From positions 75,512,401 through 75,576,400 of the forward strand of contig JAKGHH010000001.1 of NCBI GenBank assembly GCA_022828595.1: DNA of 64,000 nt, written 5' to 3'. The position numbers and the translations under genes were made by a program. This DNA is from Nelumbo lutea (Eukaryota > Streptophyta > Magnoliopsida > Proteales > Nelumbonaceae). The notes under the pieces were generated by a model that was not told the DNA's origin, made no database searches, and saw only the letters and a list, made by a program, of their open reading frames with translations. Below are positions 32,913-44,775 of this stretch, piece by piece; the stretch's first letter is position 1; each line of letters begins with the position of its first letter.

Positions 32913-33294
32913 TAGGGGTGATCATGGGTCAGGCTCGGCCCGTCCCGAGGTTTCGGGCCTAAAACATAATCCCTAGCCCAGGTTTACATGGGCCCGGGCC
33001 GAGTCGTGCCTGATTCTAGGCCAATGTCTTTCATATATAAAACATTACATATCTATAATATTTTATATTAAATGACATAACATGCATATAAACTTATTTT
33101 ATACATTATATAATATAAAAATATTACATATAATATAAATTATACATGTCATTTTATAATATTTATATATAAAAATATATATAAATTTGTGGGCATGATG
33201 TGGGCCTAGGCCTGGGCCAGCCCTGAACACAAAACCCAGGCCCAAGCTCAGAATTTTCGGGCCGAGCCACGCCTGGCTGAAATGATCACCCCTA
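32913..33294. mobile_element. hAT MITE, 382 bp, inside the gypsy element
   Basis: Ends TAGGGGTGATCAT and ATGATCACCCCTA match the MITE at 9566-10096. It is flanked by GTGGTAGG (32905-32912) and GTGATAGG (33295-33302), seven of eight bases. It interrupts the gypsy polyprotein between protease and RT linker, so it jumped in after the gypsy insertion. Part of the AT-rich core is deleted relative to the longer copy. Confidence 0.85.
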
Positions 33295-33453
33295 GTGATA
33301 GGTCAACACTACTGCTCGGAGGGCGTACAGGATTGGTCGGCCGAAGATGGCGTTATAAGGTGAGGAGGTTGCGGCCACAAGGAAGTCGTGATCAAACCGG
33401 ACTAAGTTGAGGGTCAAACCTGCTACAACTAGTACCCTCACCCAGCCAAGGGG

Positions 33454-33654
33454 CTAGACCACCTCCCCGTTGAAGCCAACCAAGGGTATGTTGGCTAGTT
33501 GTAGATTCTTTTTGTTGAGCTCCATCCGCTCAAACGCTTCTTGAAAGATGATGTCGGCCAAGCTCCTTGAGTCGACCAGAATTCTTTTTACTTTGAAGTC
33601 ATTTATTGTCAATTTCACAACCAGAGCATCATCATGTGGAATACTATATACCAC
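33454..33654 (-). pseudogene. gypsy aspartic protease fragment with altered active site
   Basis: The frame reads HDDALVVKLTINDFKVKRIL followed by VDSRSLADIIF. The family active site is D-S/T-G; here the Gly is Arg (DSR), which should abolish activity. The following FNGE(VV) also fits the protease domain. Confidence 0.75.
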
Positions 33655-33764
33655 ACAAGTCGCATTCTGTGAAATAGATTACTTCTTCTGTGCGAGTCTC
33701 GGGGAGGCTGGTCTCTTTCCTGCTCCTTCCTTGTCTGAGGTGCCTCCCTGCGCTGCTCGGCAGG

Positions 33765-33968
33765 TCAACATGTTTCTTCTCTTTTGATAAATTGTCTTAT
33801 ATACCCACAACAGATCAACTCTTCGATATTGTCTTTTAGGTTTCTACAATTTTCGATGTTGTGACCTATGTCACGATGGAAATGACAATATTTATTTGGG
33901 TTCCTATTTGTTAGGTCACCCTTTATCCTAGGTGGCCACTTTACATATTCAATTGTTTTAATATGCAT
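33765..33968 (-). pseudogene. gypsy gag: CCHC-like zinc knuckle region
   Basis: The frame contains KYCHFHRDIGHNIENCRNLK, matching the C-x2-(C/H)-x4-H-x4-C knuckle with His in place of the second Cys, as often seen in Tat-type gag. It is followed by the LKDNIEELI segment usual in these proteins. Confidence 0.75.
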
Positions 33969-34307
33969 TAAAATTTTGCCCCTTTTTTTTTCATTTAGGG
34001 CAGTATAGTTTCTATTTTGTACAGGTGGGGTTCTAGATCATCGGCCTAATCCTGAACTCCGATGGGGAGACTTGCTCTTTCTTCTCAGCGACTTACTTTG
34101 CCTGTTGTGGGGTGACCGACTCCATTTCGACAACATTCTTTCGTCGCTATTTGTTGCTTCCCGCTTCCTTTTCTGCTCGCTTCCTCTTCAAGGTGGTGGA
34201 AATCGTTCACTACTACGATGAGTTATACCATCAGGTCGAGGTTGGGGATTTTGGAGACGTTCTAGGTTGAATCTTTTGACATACTCATGGAGCGTCTCGT
34301 TTGGTCA

Positions 34308-34508
34308 TTACACGATGTTCAGTAGGTAGATTGCAAATTTAGGACACCTTTTTCTAGTAGTGAAATGAGTAATAAATAGATTAGTGAACTGATCCCAGCT
34401 TTTTATGGAGATGGGGGCCAATCCTAAATACCGCAGTTGAGCTGTGTCTTGTAGAGTTGTTGGGAAATCCATGCACAAGCTCGCATTGTTGGCCCCATGT
34501 GGTTGCAT
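34308..34508 (-). pseudogene. gypsy gag: capsid-like region
   Basis: The frame has DTAQLRYLGLAPISIKSWDQ followed by FTNLFITHFTTRKR, which matches the retrotransposon gag domain (LxxxSIxSWxxFxxxFxxxF). Stops separate it from the knuckle region. Confidence 0.7.
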
Positions 34509-35016
34509 TAAGGCCTAGAAACTGTTAACACGGTCCTCGGGGTCTATTGTTCTATTGTAGGATTTGAGGCTGGGGGCCCTGAAGTCTTTAGGCCGTGGAG
34601 CTATGAGTATCTCGGGGGCCAGTGGTGAGGTGCGAGATATTGACCACCCAAGCGAGTTACCTACCTAGCTGGCTTCCTTATTTTCATTTCTTCTATCCAT
34701 CTCGCTCACAGATGAAGCGAGCTGACTAATCTTTGAGGCACGGTGAATACTTCTACAACGCCTCCTTTTGGACCCTTTTGATGAACTAATGGCTTCAATC
34801 CCGATAGGCGCGGTAGCCTGGCTTTCCACCAGGGGCTGGTTCAGGTTTTGGTCAAGAACCTAGTTAGGAACCTAGTTAAGGACCTAGCTAGGAACCCGAA
34901 TAAGAGCTAGGTTAGGATTCAACCAGCGTTCTGATGTTGTTGTGGCCGCTACTGCTATGTTCGCTAGTTCTGTTGTTGGGTCTTGTTGCCCCTGTTAGGG
35001 TTGCGAACTTATCTTC

Positions 35017-35214
35017 TCAGGCCCTCATTTGGGAGCTCATCCCTCGAACACATTGCACTAAGTCATAGAACTGGCGCGCATCGACCCCAGCAGGAGCCAC
35101 AGAGGGCTCGACTGCAAGAGGAGGCGCATTCACCTGAGATGGTGGAAAGGCCGAGTTGAGGATAGGAGAGACGCCTAGTGGAGCCAAAGGTATGTTGATT
35201 TGTCCAATCGTCAC
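35017..35214 (-). pseudogene. gypsy gag: N-terminal Pro/Ala-rich region
   Basis: A short Pro/Ala/Val-rich frame in the position of the gag N-terminus, with no domain. It lies next to the leader and primer site. Confidence 0.4.
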
Positions 35215-35361
35215 TGAGGAAACTTTTGGGATTAGTTTGAGCTGGTCGTGTCCTCTAGTGACCTGTTGTTGTTATTGTTGTTGGTTGCTTGCTTGCTTGA
35301 AGAAGCCATGGGTGTTGTTATAAAAATGCTTAGAGGTGAGAACTTAGCTTTTTGTAGTGGA

Positions 35362-35378
35362 TCCCATAGACGGTGCCA
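35362..35378 (-). other. primer-binding site of the gypsy element
   Basis: The minus strand reads TGGCACCGTCTATGGGA two bases after the LTR end, a diverged form of the TGGCGCCGTCTGTGGGA site in the inner LTR element. Confidence 0.65.
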
Positions 35379-35380
35379 AT

Positions 35381-38253
35381 TGATGGTGCGCGATCTAACG
35401 GATTTCGCTTGGCAGGTGACTCAGACGTCGAGCTGAAAGTTTCTTTTGTCATTGGCCAACTTAAGTTTGGCCGAGCTAGGTCTAGCCAAGCTAGATGGTT
35501 CTGCAAGAAAGAGTGTGAGTGTCGGAAAACGGCTCACTTGCCACTTGGGCTGGAAATGGAGTCGCCACCCATCAATTTAAGAAATTGAGGTGATGGGAGC
35601 TCCGGAAATGATTTTCAAAAATATTTTGTTCTTGTAGTGACTCCAAAAATACCAAAGCATCGGTTAACCAGCTTGGGTAAGACTAAGACGGGAGAGGGAA
35701 GGGATTAGGCACCCCTCTCCCTAAATCATGTTATAAAAATAAACTGAAAGAAAGAAAAACATAGCTGAACATCATTATAGAGAAACCACAGGTTAACTAC
35801 CACTCCTACTGAACTAATTAGAAACAAATCCTTTAACCGGATCCGAGATAATATAAAGAACAACAAGATAACACAACATCAAAATAAAGATAAGAAGTAA
35901 AAATAAAAATGAAAATCCATAATAAAAAGAAATATAAAAAGAAAAGTGAAAGAAAAAGAAACGGAAAGACAACCTACATTAAGACGGGAAAATAAAACAT
36001 TCAAACGAATGACATGTTATTTGTCAACCACTTCTTTGCATGTATTAAAAGCTGTCTAAAGAAATGCAGAACTATATGCTGTTTAATAAGAAATATATCA
36101 AAAACCAATTAAACTTGCTATTCGACAGTTTGGTAAAATGCATCAGAGAAGAAATGGTAAAGTGCACAAAGAAAGAATGGTAAAAGTGCAAGGACAAGGA
36201 AATACAAATGGTTTGGTAAAATGCATCAGAGAAGGTTTAAAGAAAAAGATACCAACGTGGGAACAGAGAAACAGGCTTAACATTAAGATCTAAAAACTAA
36301 GATAACGCAAAAACAGATTTAAAAAGTTCAACGAAGGGATAACTAATGCGGTGTAAAAAAAACATCAGAGAAGATTTATAAAAAAGGAAACCAACAGAGA
36401 AATAGATAAACAAATTTAAAACTAAGATTTATGCAAGGCAGGATTAGGAAGGGTACAGGAGCTTACTGAGAATCGGCTCTTCCCCTTTCTCATCCTTCGA
36501 TCATAAATAGATAAAAAAGACAGTAAATAAATAAGAGGAAGAGAGAGAACTGGTCGAGAAAAGATTACCTGATCACACTTATTCCCAAAACATTGTCGGA
36601 AAATGAAAGAACAGACTGAGCTTCGGTGGAGGGAGAATGGTCTGCTTCTGGACTTCAGAGAAACCCAAATTGTTTGGCTAAGTTGAACCCGACGTTGCAC
36701 AGGTGTTCTGTTCGAACAGGAGCTTGCTCTGCAACTCCTCTGCTTCACGTTGAAGGTGGGATGGGCAACAACAGGAGCAAGTGATCAGAAGGCGATGAAG
36801 CAATGACGACAATCGTGTTTTTGAAACAAATAAAACTAAAGGAAGAGAGAATGAGAGATTTGGTGGTGGGGGAGATTCCGTCTCACCGCTGTTGTACTGC
36901 TGGGTCTGGCAGAAGATAAGAAGGAAGAACAAGGAGGGGAAAAAGGAGGAAGATCGAGAAAGAGGGGAGAAGAAGAAAGGGAGCAAGGTGAAATCGAAAG
37001 AGAAAGGTGATCTTTCTTGCTCTACCGCTGGTTCGAGCGGAGAATAGAATAAACAGTCCTCTCTTCATAAACTTCTCGGATTAGGTAAATGAAGGTTTCA
37101 AGCATTTTTATATTGAATGCAAGGGTGTTTTTGTGATTTTACCAAATTTATGGGTAATTTCGGAATTTCGTAAACCTGGGTTAGAACCGGTCCAGGAAAC
37201 TGAACCGACCTAGGGCCTGGTTCAAGGGTGGATATTTTTGAATCGAAAATGAAGGGTTGAGATGGGATCGACCACAGGGAGTGGGTTTGTGCGTGTGGAC
37301 CAATAGGATTGGCCGAAATATAATCTTTTTGGATGGAATGGTTAATGAGGGTATTTTTGGCTGAAATTTTATAGGGTGGGGTTTTTGGACATTTTGAGTT
37401 GATTAGCGGGTTTAGATTGGCCTAACTGGGCCCGGATTGGGCAGATTTGGATAGGGGTGAATTTGGTCAATCTAGGGGTCGAAATGGAATCTTTGTGTGA
37501 TGAATGGGCAAATAAAGGCAATTTGGGGCTGAAAGTTCATATGTAGGGGTCTTCTGGTATTCTGGGGTGATTGGCAAGGTTTGATTGGTTGAGAAGTGTT
37601 CGGATCAAGTGGATGTGGGTTGTGGGTACAAGAAGGTCGAAAATGGAGTATTTATTTGATAGAAGGGTGAACGGAGGAATTTTGAGTTAAATTTTCGTGG
37701 GCATGTGTTTTGGGAAGTCTTGGGTCTGGTAGTTGTGTTTGATCTAATGGTTGAGGTGTAAGTGATGGTCGACTGGGGCCATTAGATAGGTATTAAAAAG
37801 GTTTAACAGTGAATTTTAGGGCATTAGGGCTGAAAGTCGGGTTTTTATGAGTTTTTGAGTGTTTCAGAGAGGTTGGATGATTTTGATTGGGCGTTTAGGG
37901 TGAATTGGAGGGTACAGGCGGTGGATTGAGCAAAAATCAGGTGTTGGCAGAGAGAGTTAAAGTGCCTGAGTTGCTCTTACTTGAGGTGGGCACTCAAATG
38001 CTTAAGTCAGCAAAGAGTTCTTTGAGAGACTTAGAAGTTTAAAGAGTGCAAGAGCTTAATCGCATGTACCTTGTCTGAGATGAGTGGTACATTTATATAG
38101 ATATGAGGGATTAGAGACCTTATATACCTTAGGTTGGCCCAGGCGAAGTGCTACTAATCAACTTGTCGAGGTTATTTGCTTACTCAACGCCATGGTGTCA
38201 TTTGAAAGACACAAATCATGATGTAATTCAGATGACCAAATTACCCTTCATCA
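35381..38253 (-). repeat. 5' LTR of the gypsy element, about 2.9 kb
   Basis: On the minus strand it starts TGATGAAGGGTAATTTGG (complement at 38236-38253) and ends GATCGCGCACCATCA, next to the primer site. Start and end closely match the solo LTR at 6909-7621. A minus-strand TATATAAA lies at 38092-38099. The length is large for an LTR; part (about 35560-37150) could be an insertion. Imperfect long repeats of 150-180 bp appear at 37150-37900. No partner LTR or 5-bp duplication was found on the left. Confidence 0.65.
38092..38099 (-). promoter_or_regulatory. TATA box of the gypsy LTR
   Basis: The minus strand reads TATATAAA about 155 bp from the LTR start, as in the related LTRs. Confidence 0.5.
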
Positions 38254-38403
38254 TATACATAGTTATTTATGTTTCAACGAATGTCCATTCTTATATGAGG
38301 TTTTCACACATGCTTCCAATGTTCAAAGTTCAACATGGTATGATATGTATTGATAACCTATCATATAATACAATATAATATGTATTGATACTTTATTATA
38401 TGG

Positions 38404-38520
38404 GCTCAATTTGGAAAGAGTACAAATGCAAATATATATAGTATAAATAGAGGTTTAGAAATTCAAAATACAAGGCTTTGCGTTTTACATATATGTATTT
38501 GTTCTCTTTCCAAATTGAGC
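38404..38520. mobile_element. palindromic MITE, 117 bp
   Basis: Left arm GCTCAATTTGGAAAGAG pairs with right arm CTCTTTCCAAATTGAGC. Arm similarity extends to about 35 bp around acaaatrcaaatatat. A more diverged relative lies at 41775-41892 in intron 3 of the exonuclease gene. Confidence 0.75.
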
Positions 38521-39440
38521 ATTGGAGAAAAATGCATGTTTTTGCAACAAAAAAACACAAACATGCATGGTGGTGCTCTTCCCTATTAAGGATTCACTAA
38601 TTTATCATTATCATAGTTGTTTTTCTTAATAATAATCATCAAACACTATGTTGTTTTATCATCATCATCAAGTATTGCTGCAATTATATAGGGTGGACTA
38701 AACAATAAGCACTTATATGCGTGAAATAAGTCTGCATAAGTACCATTCCAAGAAAAAAGCTTGTTTTTTAACAAGTTCAGAATTTTACCTTTTTATTTTC
38801 AAGTGTTTTTTTGAAAAATCACTTATTGTGTTTTGGTTCCTTTTAGTAGGCACTTATTCTAAACCAACCAAGGGGTGGCTCCTTGGTATTGTAAGCTGGT
38901 TTGGAAAAGGGGTCTTCTGTGATTATGTTTTGGTGACACATCAGCACCACATAACAATTGTACTTGATTTTTTTGGCTGATTGATCAATTAAAAACGTTT
39001 TATATTTTTTATTATTATAAGTCATGTGAAATTCACTTTGAGAGAAAACACCGTTTTGATTTTTTAATGTTTTCATTGTTGCATTTTTGTTTTGCTTATG
39101 TGATGCTTGAGATGCCTAACAAGCAACAACACTTGTGCGATAAAAATATAGACAGTGTTTGGCATCGATGCCATTGCTCCAGAAAACGGTACTACATTGG
39201 CACTATGACAGAAAAAATGTCACTCTAAAAGACAGTGTACTATTTGATTATGCTTTTCTATAAAATGAAGAAAAAATGGCTATGCCTTAGAAATCAGGAA
39301 GGTATGGTTTGAGGAAACATTGAATGCATCATTTTTTTTTGTATCCCTTGCTGCCAACGTAACATGATGTGGCATCCAATATGGTAAAGTTTTGAATTGA
39401 TATGATGCATTGCATCTTCATGGCAATAGTAGGCACATAG

Positions 39441-39556
39441 GAGAATGAGATAGAGAGGGAGATTGAGAGAAAAAATGGTTCAAGGTCTGGCCATGGTGGA
39501 GAACGAGACAGAGAGGGAGATTGGGGGAAGAAATGGCTCAAGGTCTGGCCATGACG
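39441..39556. repeat. 58-bp tandem duplication
   Basis: Two units (39441-39498, 39499-39556) share gagagggagattg and caaggtctggccatg, with about seven differences. Its meaning is unclear. Confidence 0.75.
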
Positions 39557-40885
39557 AAACTGCTCGCATCTTATCCTTCAATTTTCATACTCAAGCATCT
39601 CCCAAAGTATCAATAGCCATGGCTTTTCCTCCATTTTCTTTTTGCCTTCTCTAGGGTTTGTTTATTTGTTGAGGGCGTTGAAATCCTAGGCAACAAATGG
39701 ATCGAGTACTCTCTAGTCTCTACAACATATCTATAGCATCAGCCAAACTCGAGCTCGCCAGATACTCTAGGATGTCTGCAACATATATACAGCATCGACG
39801 GATTCTTTCTGCTGTTTAGTGAAAGGTAGGAGGGTTCCTGTTGTGGGAAAGAAGATCTCCTAGTTGGCAGCACCGGTGCCAAACAAAGATGCTTAAAACC
39901 GAGTTCGGATTTGAGAGGCACAACGGTTATAAATACGTACAATGAGCACTTGAAAAATTTGTTGACACCTGTCCCTCAAAATCCCACTTTTGAAAAAGAT
40001 TAAAACACATTTTTGACAGTTATTAAAATAATTATCAAGTGCTTATTTAAAATGATTACCTTTTTTTTTAAGGACAATCAGAATTTTATAGTTCTAAAAT
40101 ACAAGGAGAATGCATCATGACCATGAATTGATGCTAAATTCACGGGCAAGATATGGTTTATAAGGGGGAAAAGGCTAATAATAGGGGGCTGAAATTCAGA
40201 ATTCTGCATTGTATGTATCGGCACTTCTCCATTTTTTTTATTCAATACCATGCATCATTAATAACTTCCCTTGATCCTTTCTTCCCTAAAAGTGCTGATT
40301 GCGGGATTCAATTCCACGAGAACAAACTAGGTAAGAGCCAGCCCTCGGTTGATTAAAGTGCTTATTTATGTTGTCCCTACTATACCCTGTCCTCTTAAAA
40401 CCTCACACATACAGTGCCGTCGATACCAAACGCCTACATCACTTTACATGTTCTACTGTTCATTGCTCCAAATTCCAAAACCAGATCAACAGACGTCAAG
40501 TCCTCAATCAGAGATATCTGGGCACCGGTTATCGACATGATCCGTCCTTCCCGGGTTCGGATCCACGTACCTCTTAAGTCCACTGGTAGGATGGGTCCTA
40601 CGGACCTAGGGTTGTAGTTGTCTGTCAACACCACTTAATCATAATCGTATTTATTGTCTTTAGAATCATACGTTGGATCAAAATCCTTTCCGGCGGTTTT
40701 CTAAACAGGCCTGCAGTCTGACCGTAGATATTTAAAGTGCCCTTTTCGGTAAAAGTATCTAGAGTGTCTACTTCTAACAGCTGCGGTGTTCGAAGTACAA
40801 ACAACTAAAGATATCGAAGCGGCGAAGCGATACTCGTAGAGACTCTGAAGTCTGAGCTGAGCCGAGCTCCGAAAAAAAGAAAAAA

Positions 40886-43800
40886 ATGGAAAAGGTGGAG
40901 AAGATCAAGTTCGTATTCACAGTAGCTTGCTTTGCTGCAATCTCATTCTTCGTCACCACAATTTATCGGAGACGTCGTAAACAGAAGTTTTCTGCAAATC
41001 TCTGCTACCTGGAGAAAGAGCAGAAGCCACAGAATACCTTCAAACGTTTATTGGCTGATAACTCATATATTCCATTCAAACACTTCAATCGAAACGAAAG
41101 ACATGAAGGTACATTTCGTTTATCAGATTTAGGTGCATAAACCCTGGCTAATTTCACCAATGCTTCTTTACTTTATTTTATTTCTTCAGAGATGGCTTCA
41201 AACTCACATCCATATGAACAAGAGATTAGAGCTCTGTTGGAGAAACCTCCGGTTGAGTTCGCCTTCGTTACCGGTGAATTTAATTTAAAAATGAGTGGTT
41301 CTCATGTTTGGGTTGAGACGGAGTCTCAATTGAAGGAGCTTGTGGAGGTATTGAGGAACGAACGAGTTTTCGCAGTTGATACAGAACAGCATAGCCTGCG
41401 CTCCTTCCTAGGATTTACGGCTTTGGTGCAGGTATAATCCTCGATTCTATTACCTTTTTGGTACACTATATGAACCACTACATCTCATGCGTCCCTGAGT
41501 TTCGAACAGATTTCCACTCAGAAGGAAGATTATCTGGTTGACACAATCGCTCTCCACGATGTAATGAGCATCCTTCGCCCTGTTTTTTCTAATCCGAGTA
41601 TTTGCAAGGTACTGAAGTTGCATAATGGATAGAGAAAACAATGGTTTTCTTTTTGCAGTGAAGTTAATTATTGTATTGTTTTTTATCCATTCCATGCTTG
41701 CTATGTATTGGCATTCTCTTGATTATGTAACTTGACCCTGGGAATCAAAGAAAATGAAATGATGTGCCTTTAAGCTCAATTTCGGAAGATCACAAATACA
41801 AATGTGTACAATATGAAACCTTATTTACTGTATTTCTAAACCTTGCATTTGCACTATACATATTTGTATTTGCACTCCTCCCAAACTGAACCTTAAATAC
41901 AATTATTTTTCCCCTAAGGTGATGAAACGTTACCATCAGGATAGCAAAAAAATGGTGTCTAGTGCACTATTTAATCTGTCGTGCTGTCATGTATTTATTT
42001 AGCTATATTTGTTTGTAGATCCTTTTGTTCTAATTTAACATAACTTCTTGTTATTTTCCTTCAAAAAAAGAAAAAAGATGCATGTAAGGTTACCAAGTCC
42101 TGATTGGCATGAGATCCCCGCCTCCCGAAAACACAGTTTTGGCTGTAAAAGGGGCAAAAATATAACTAATATTTATGTTGAAAATGTCCATTTTACAGTG
42201 GAACAAACAGAGCCTTAGTAAACTCATTGGTGCTGCAATGTTACTGGTAAGAACTTGAACAATATTTGATTACATGCAGCATAGATATTGGCTCCCCCCC
42301 TCCCTCTTTGGGTTCTGTCCATCTTCAAATGTCTTAAGTCAATCATTTACTAAGTAGTGTATGTAAAGGGATTATGAAATTTAACTCTTTGATGATTCCT
42401 TTTTATACATGGAAAGTGGGGACTGGTTCGAGTATAAGGTTTTGGGAAGATGATTGGTTGGGGTTGGGAAATTCTGTGAAATCTGCTCAAGGTTATACAA
42501 TCTGGGCAAGAAAGAAGTGCCTATTTCAGAATTCTATGAAGTAATTAATGGTACTGTGGTTTGGAATCCAAATTTCAGAAGACCTCTTTTTGATTGGGAG
42601 GTGGTTAGTGTTTGGAGCTGATTGCAAAGCTTCAGGCCTTGGAAATCAATCCCTCAGCTGCAGATATCAGATTATGGAAAGAGTGTAAGGATGGGAAGTT
42701 CACAGTCAAGTCAATGTATACGGCTCTGATCAGAAATCAGGTGGAGGCTGATCCAGTTAGAGGTGTTTAGGGGAAACCAGTGCCACCAAGGGCTGAAGCC
42801 TTTGCTTGGCTGATTGCTAGAGGTTGCATATTAACTCAGGACAACTTAAAGCTCGGAGGTTTTCAGTTTCCAACTAAGTGTGCACTGTGTTTTTCTGGAG
42901 AGAAAGATGTTCTTCACCTATTGCTTCATCGCAGCTTTACAACTCCAGTCTGGTCCTATTTCTTCAATCTGTTCAAGGTGGACATGTGCTCTATGTTAGA
43001 TCCGACTGAAATCTTTAGTTGCTGGCCAAGAATCCAAGGTAGTATTAAAACTAAGATTTTATGGACATGTACTTCCCTTTGCTGTTTATTTGGAGATCTG
43101 GAAGGAAAGAAATAGAAGAATTTTTTAGGAGAAAAAGAAAAAACTGGAAGAGGTGGTGGTTGTCATTAGTTCGTCAGTTCTTGGTGTAAGTACATGTGGT
43201 TCTCTACATTCGTAATTGCAATGAAAGCATCAAACCAGAATAACGGAAGCACCTATGATAACACGAAAACCACCAAGGGCCTACGAGAAGCCCACAACTC
43301 ATCCCAAGTTCACGATGAGCTCGAAGCCACCACGGACCTGCGGTGGACCAAGGGACCATCACACGACCGCAATGAGCCAAAGTCACTCACAACAGGACAC
43401 CTAGCGAACTAAGAAAAACACGTCAAGCTAACTCTAACGTCATCCATGCCACGTCGATACAGGAGACCTGCGAGGGGAAGTAGCACACGTGCACTACGGT
43501 AATCCTTAGGCGAAAGGAAACTTCGTCCTAGAAAGATCCCTGTGATACATGACGAACCCTCAGCAGTGTCCTTTTGACAACTGACATCGGATTAAATATC
43601 CCCTTTCCAAATATTAATCAAACCCCTTTTGGCTCCTTCCCTTGAGAGCCTCGGGGTTCCCCCTATAAAACGGGGAATAAACTGTGATTGGCACACGATT
43701 CTATCAACTCTGAGACCTCTATTTACCTTCGCTACCTCCGACCTTTCTTCGTCCTTCAAGGAGATCACCACACTTAGCCTTATCACATCATCTACACTTG

Positions 43801-44737
43801 GTTTGGTACTGCTGCTTCTAGAGTTTCATGTTCTGTAGAAAGAAGACTTTGGTGCTGATTTTTGGACTTCTCTGAATTCATAAAAGGAGTTCTGATGTCT
43901 GTTTTGATCCTGAAAGTTTTGTTTTGTGGTTTCTGTTTTGTCTCACTTGTATTCTGGTGGGGGTGACATCTTGTCACCTAGTTTTGGTGCACTTGCTTCT
44001 TTTTAGCAATAAACTTTTTTTTCTTTATTTATCTTCAAAAAAAAAGGGTATCCACAATGACACTAAGAATGTTAGGAAGAGTAATTGTGATGTAAACCTT
44101 GGAAGTAATTTGATCAAACTGGAAACAATCATGAAAGACTAACATGCAGGAACGTTTTTGTTTTCGCACTTCATCTGTTCATCATTATTCACACATCGCT
44201 TTGAAGTTCATTCAGCACTAACTTATGACTTGTGTGACAACCATCTAATTATTGACATGTATTTCTTATGTAGGTCTTTCATGGTGCTGACAACGATGTC
44301 CTCTGGCTGCAGAGAGACTTCCACATATACGTGGTAAACTTATTTGACACTGCAAAGGTGAGCATTACTTTTCTGGTTCTGGCTTATCATATTTTGTATT
44401 ACCACAACAATGTATTGTATTAGAGTTCCATTCCACCATGGTATGAAGAAACCTATATATCAAGAATCAAGGTTATTTGGTAATTAATATATTTATTTTT
44501 TTTGATAAATGGGTAACTAATATTATTTATTAGAGTTCCTTAACTGTTGTTTTGTCAAATATTACTGCTGTGCCCCTATAAATTAGCCAACTATTTGGGT
44601 AGATAGTTTTTTTTCCTGTATCAGAAATATCTTGTCCTCAGATCTGCGTATTGGTTTCCCTTCCAATAATAATAATAATAATATTAATAAAAAGACACAA
44701 ATGGACGGGAATTCAAGGCAGGTGGGTTGGAGAAAAC

Positions 44738-44775
<38 letters not shown>

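Larger units (their letters stand above)
31630..38253 (-). mobile_element. truncated Ty3/gypsy retrotransposon with a large 5' LTR
   Basis: Read on the minus strand: 5' LTR (38253 down to 35381), primer site, gag with a CCHC knuckle, protease, reverse transcriptase and the start of RNase H, then an abrupt end near 31630. RNase H C-terminus, integrase and 3' LTR are missing. The gag-pol arrangement and the linker before RT (FAWSxxxMPxIDPSIIxxxL) fit the Tat-type Ty3/gypsy group. The frame has stops and shifts throughout, so it is inactive. A hAT MITE is inserted at 32913-33294. Confidence 0.8.
38254..40885. other. intergenic DNA and 5' flank of the exonuclease gene
   Basis: No gene is recognised. 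It contains a palindromic MITE (38404-38520) and a 58-bp tandem duplication (39441-39556). The last few hundred bases should hold the promoter and 5' UTR of the exonuclease gene; I cannot place a TATA box with confidence. Confidence 0.45.
42400..44045 (+). mobile_element. LINE 3' fragment in intron 3 (interrupted by a solo LTR)
   Basis: Frames read RFWEDDWLG, then at 42780-43115 [20 protein letters not shown] and [20 protein letters not shown], the zinc-binding reverse-transcriptase (zf-RVT) domain of plant LINEs. The sequence resumes after the solo LTR and ends at an A-rich tail near 44038-44045. It is 5'-truncated and broken by stops. Confidence 0.7.
41609..44273 (+). other. intron 3 of the exonuclease gene, 2.7 kb
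   Basis: Bounded by GT (gtactg) and AG (tatgtag). It holds a MITE (41775-41892) and a plus-strand LINE fragment split by a solo LTR. Without these the intron would be under 1 kb. Confidence 0.8.

Noticed and set aside
36422..37068. Ser/Leu/Phe-rich minus-strand frames in the large LTR
   Set aside because: They overlap one another, lack domains and lie in an LTR; CT-rich leader sequence explains the composition.
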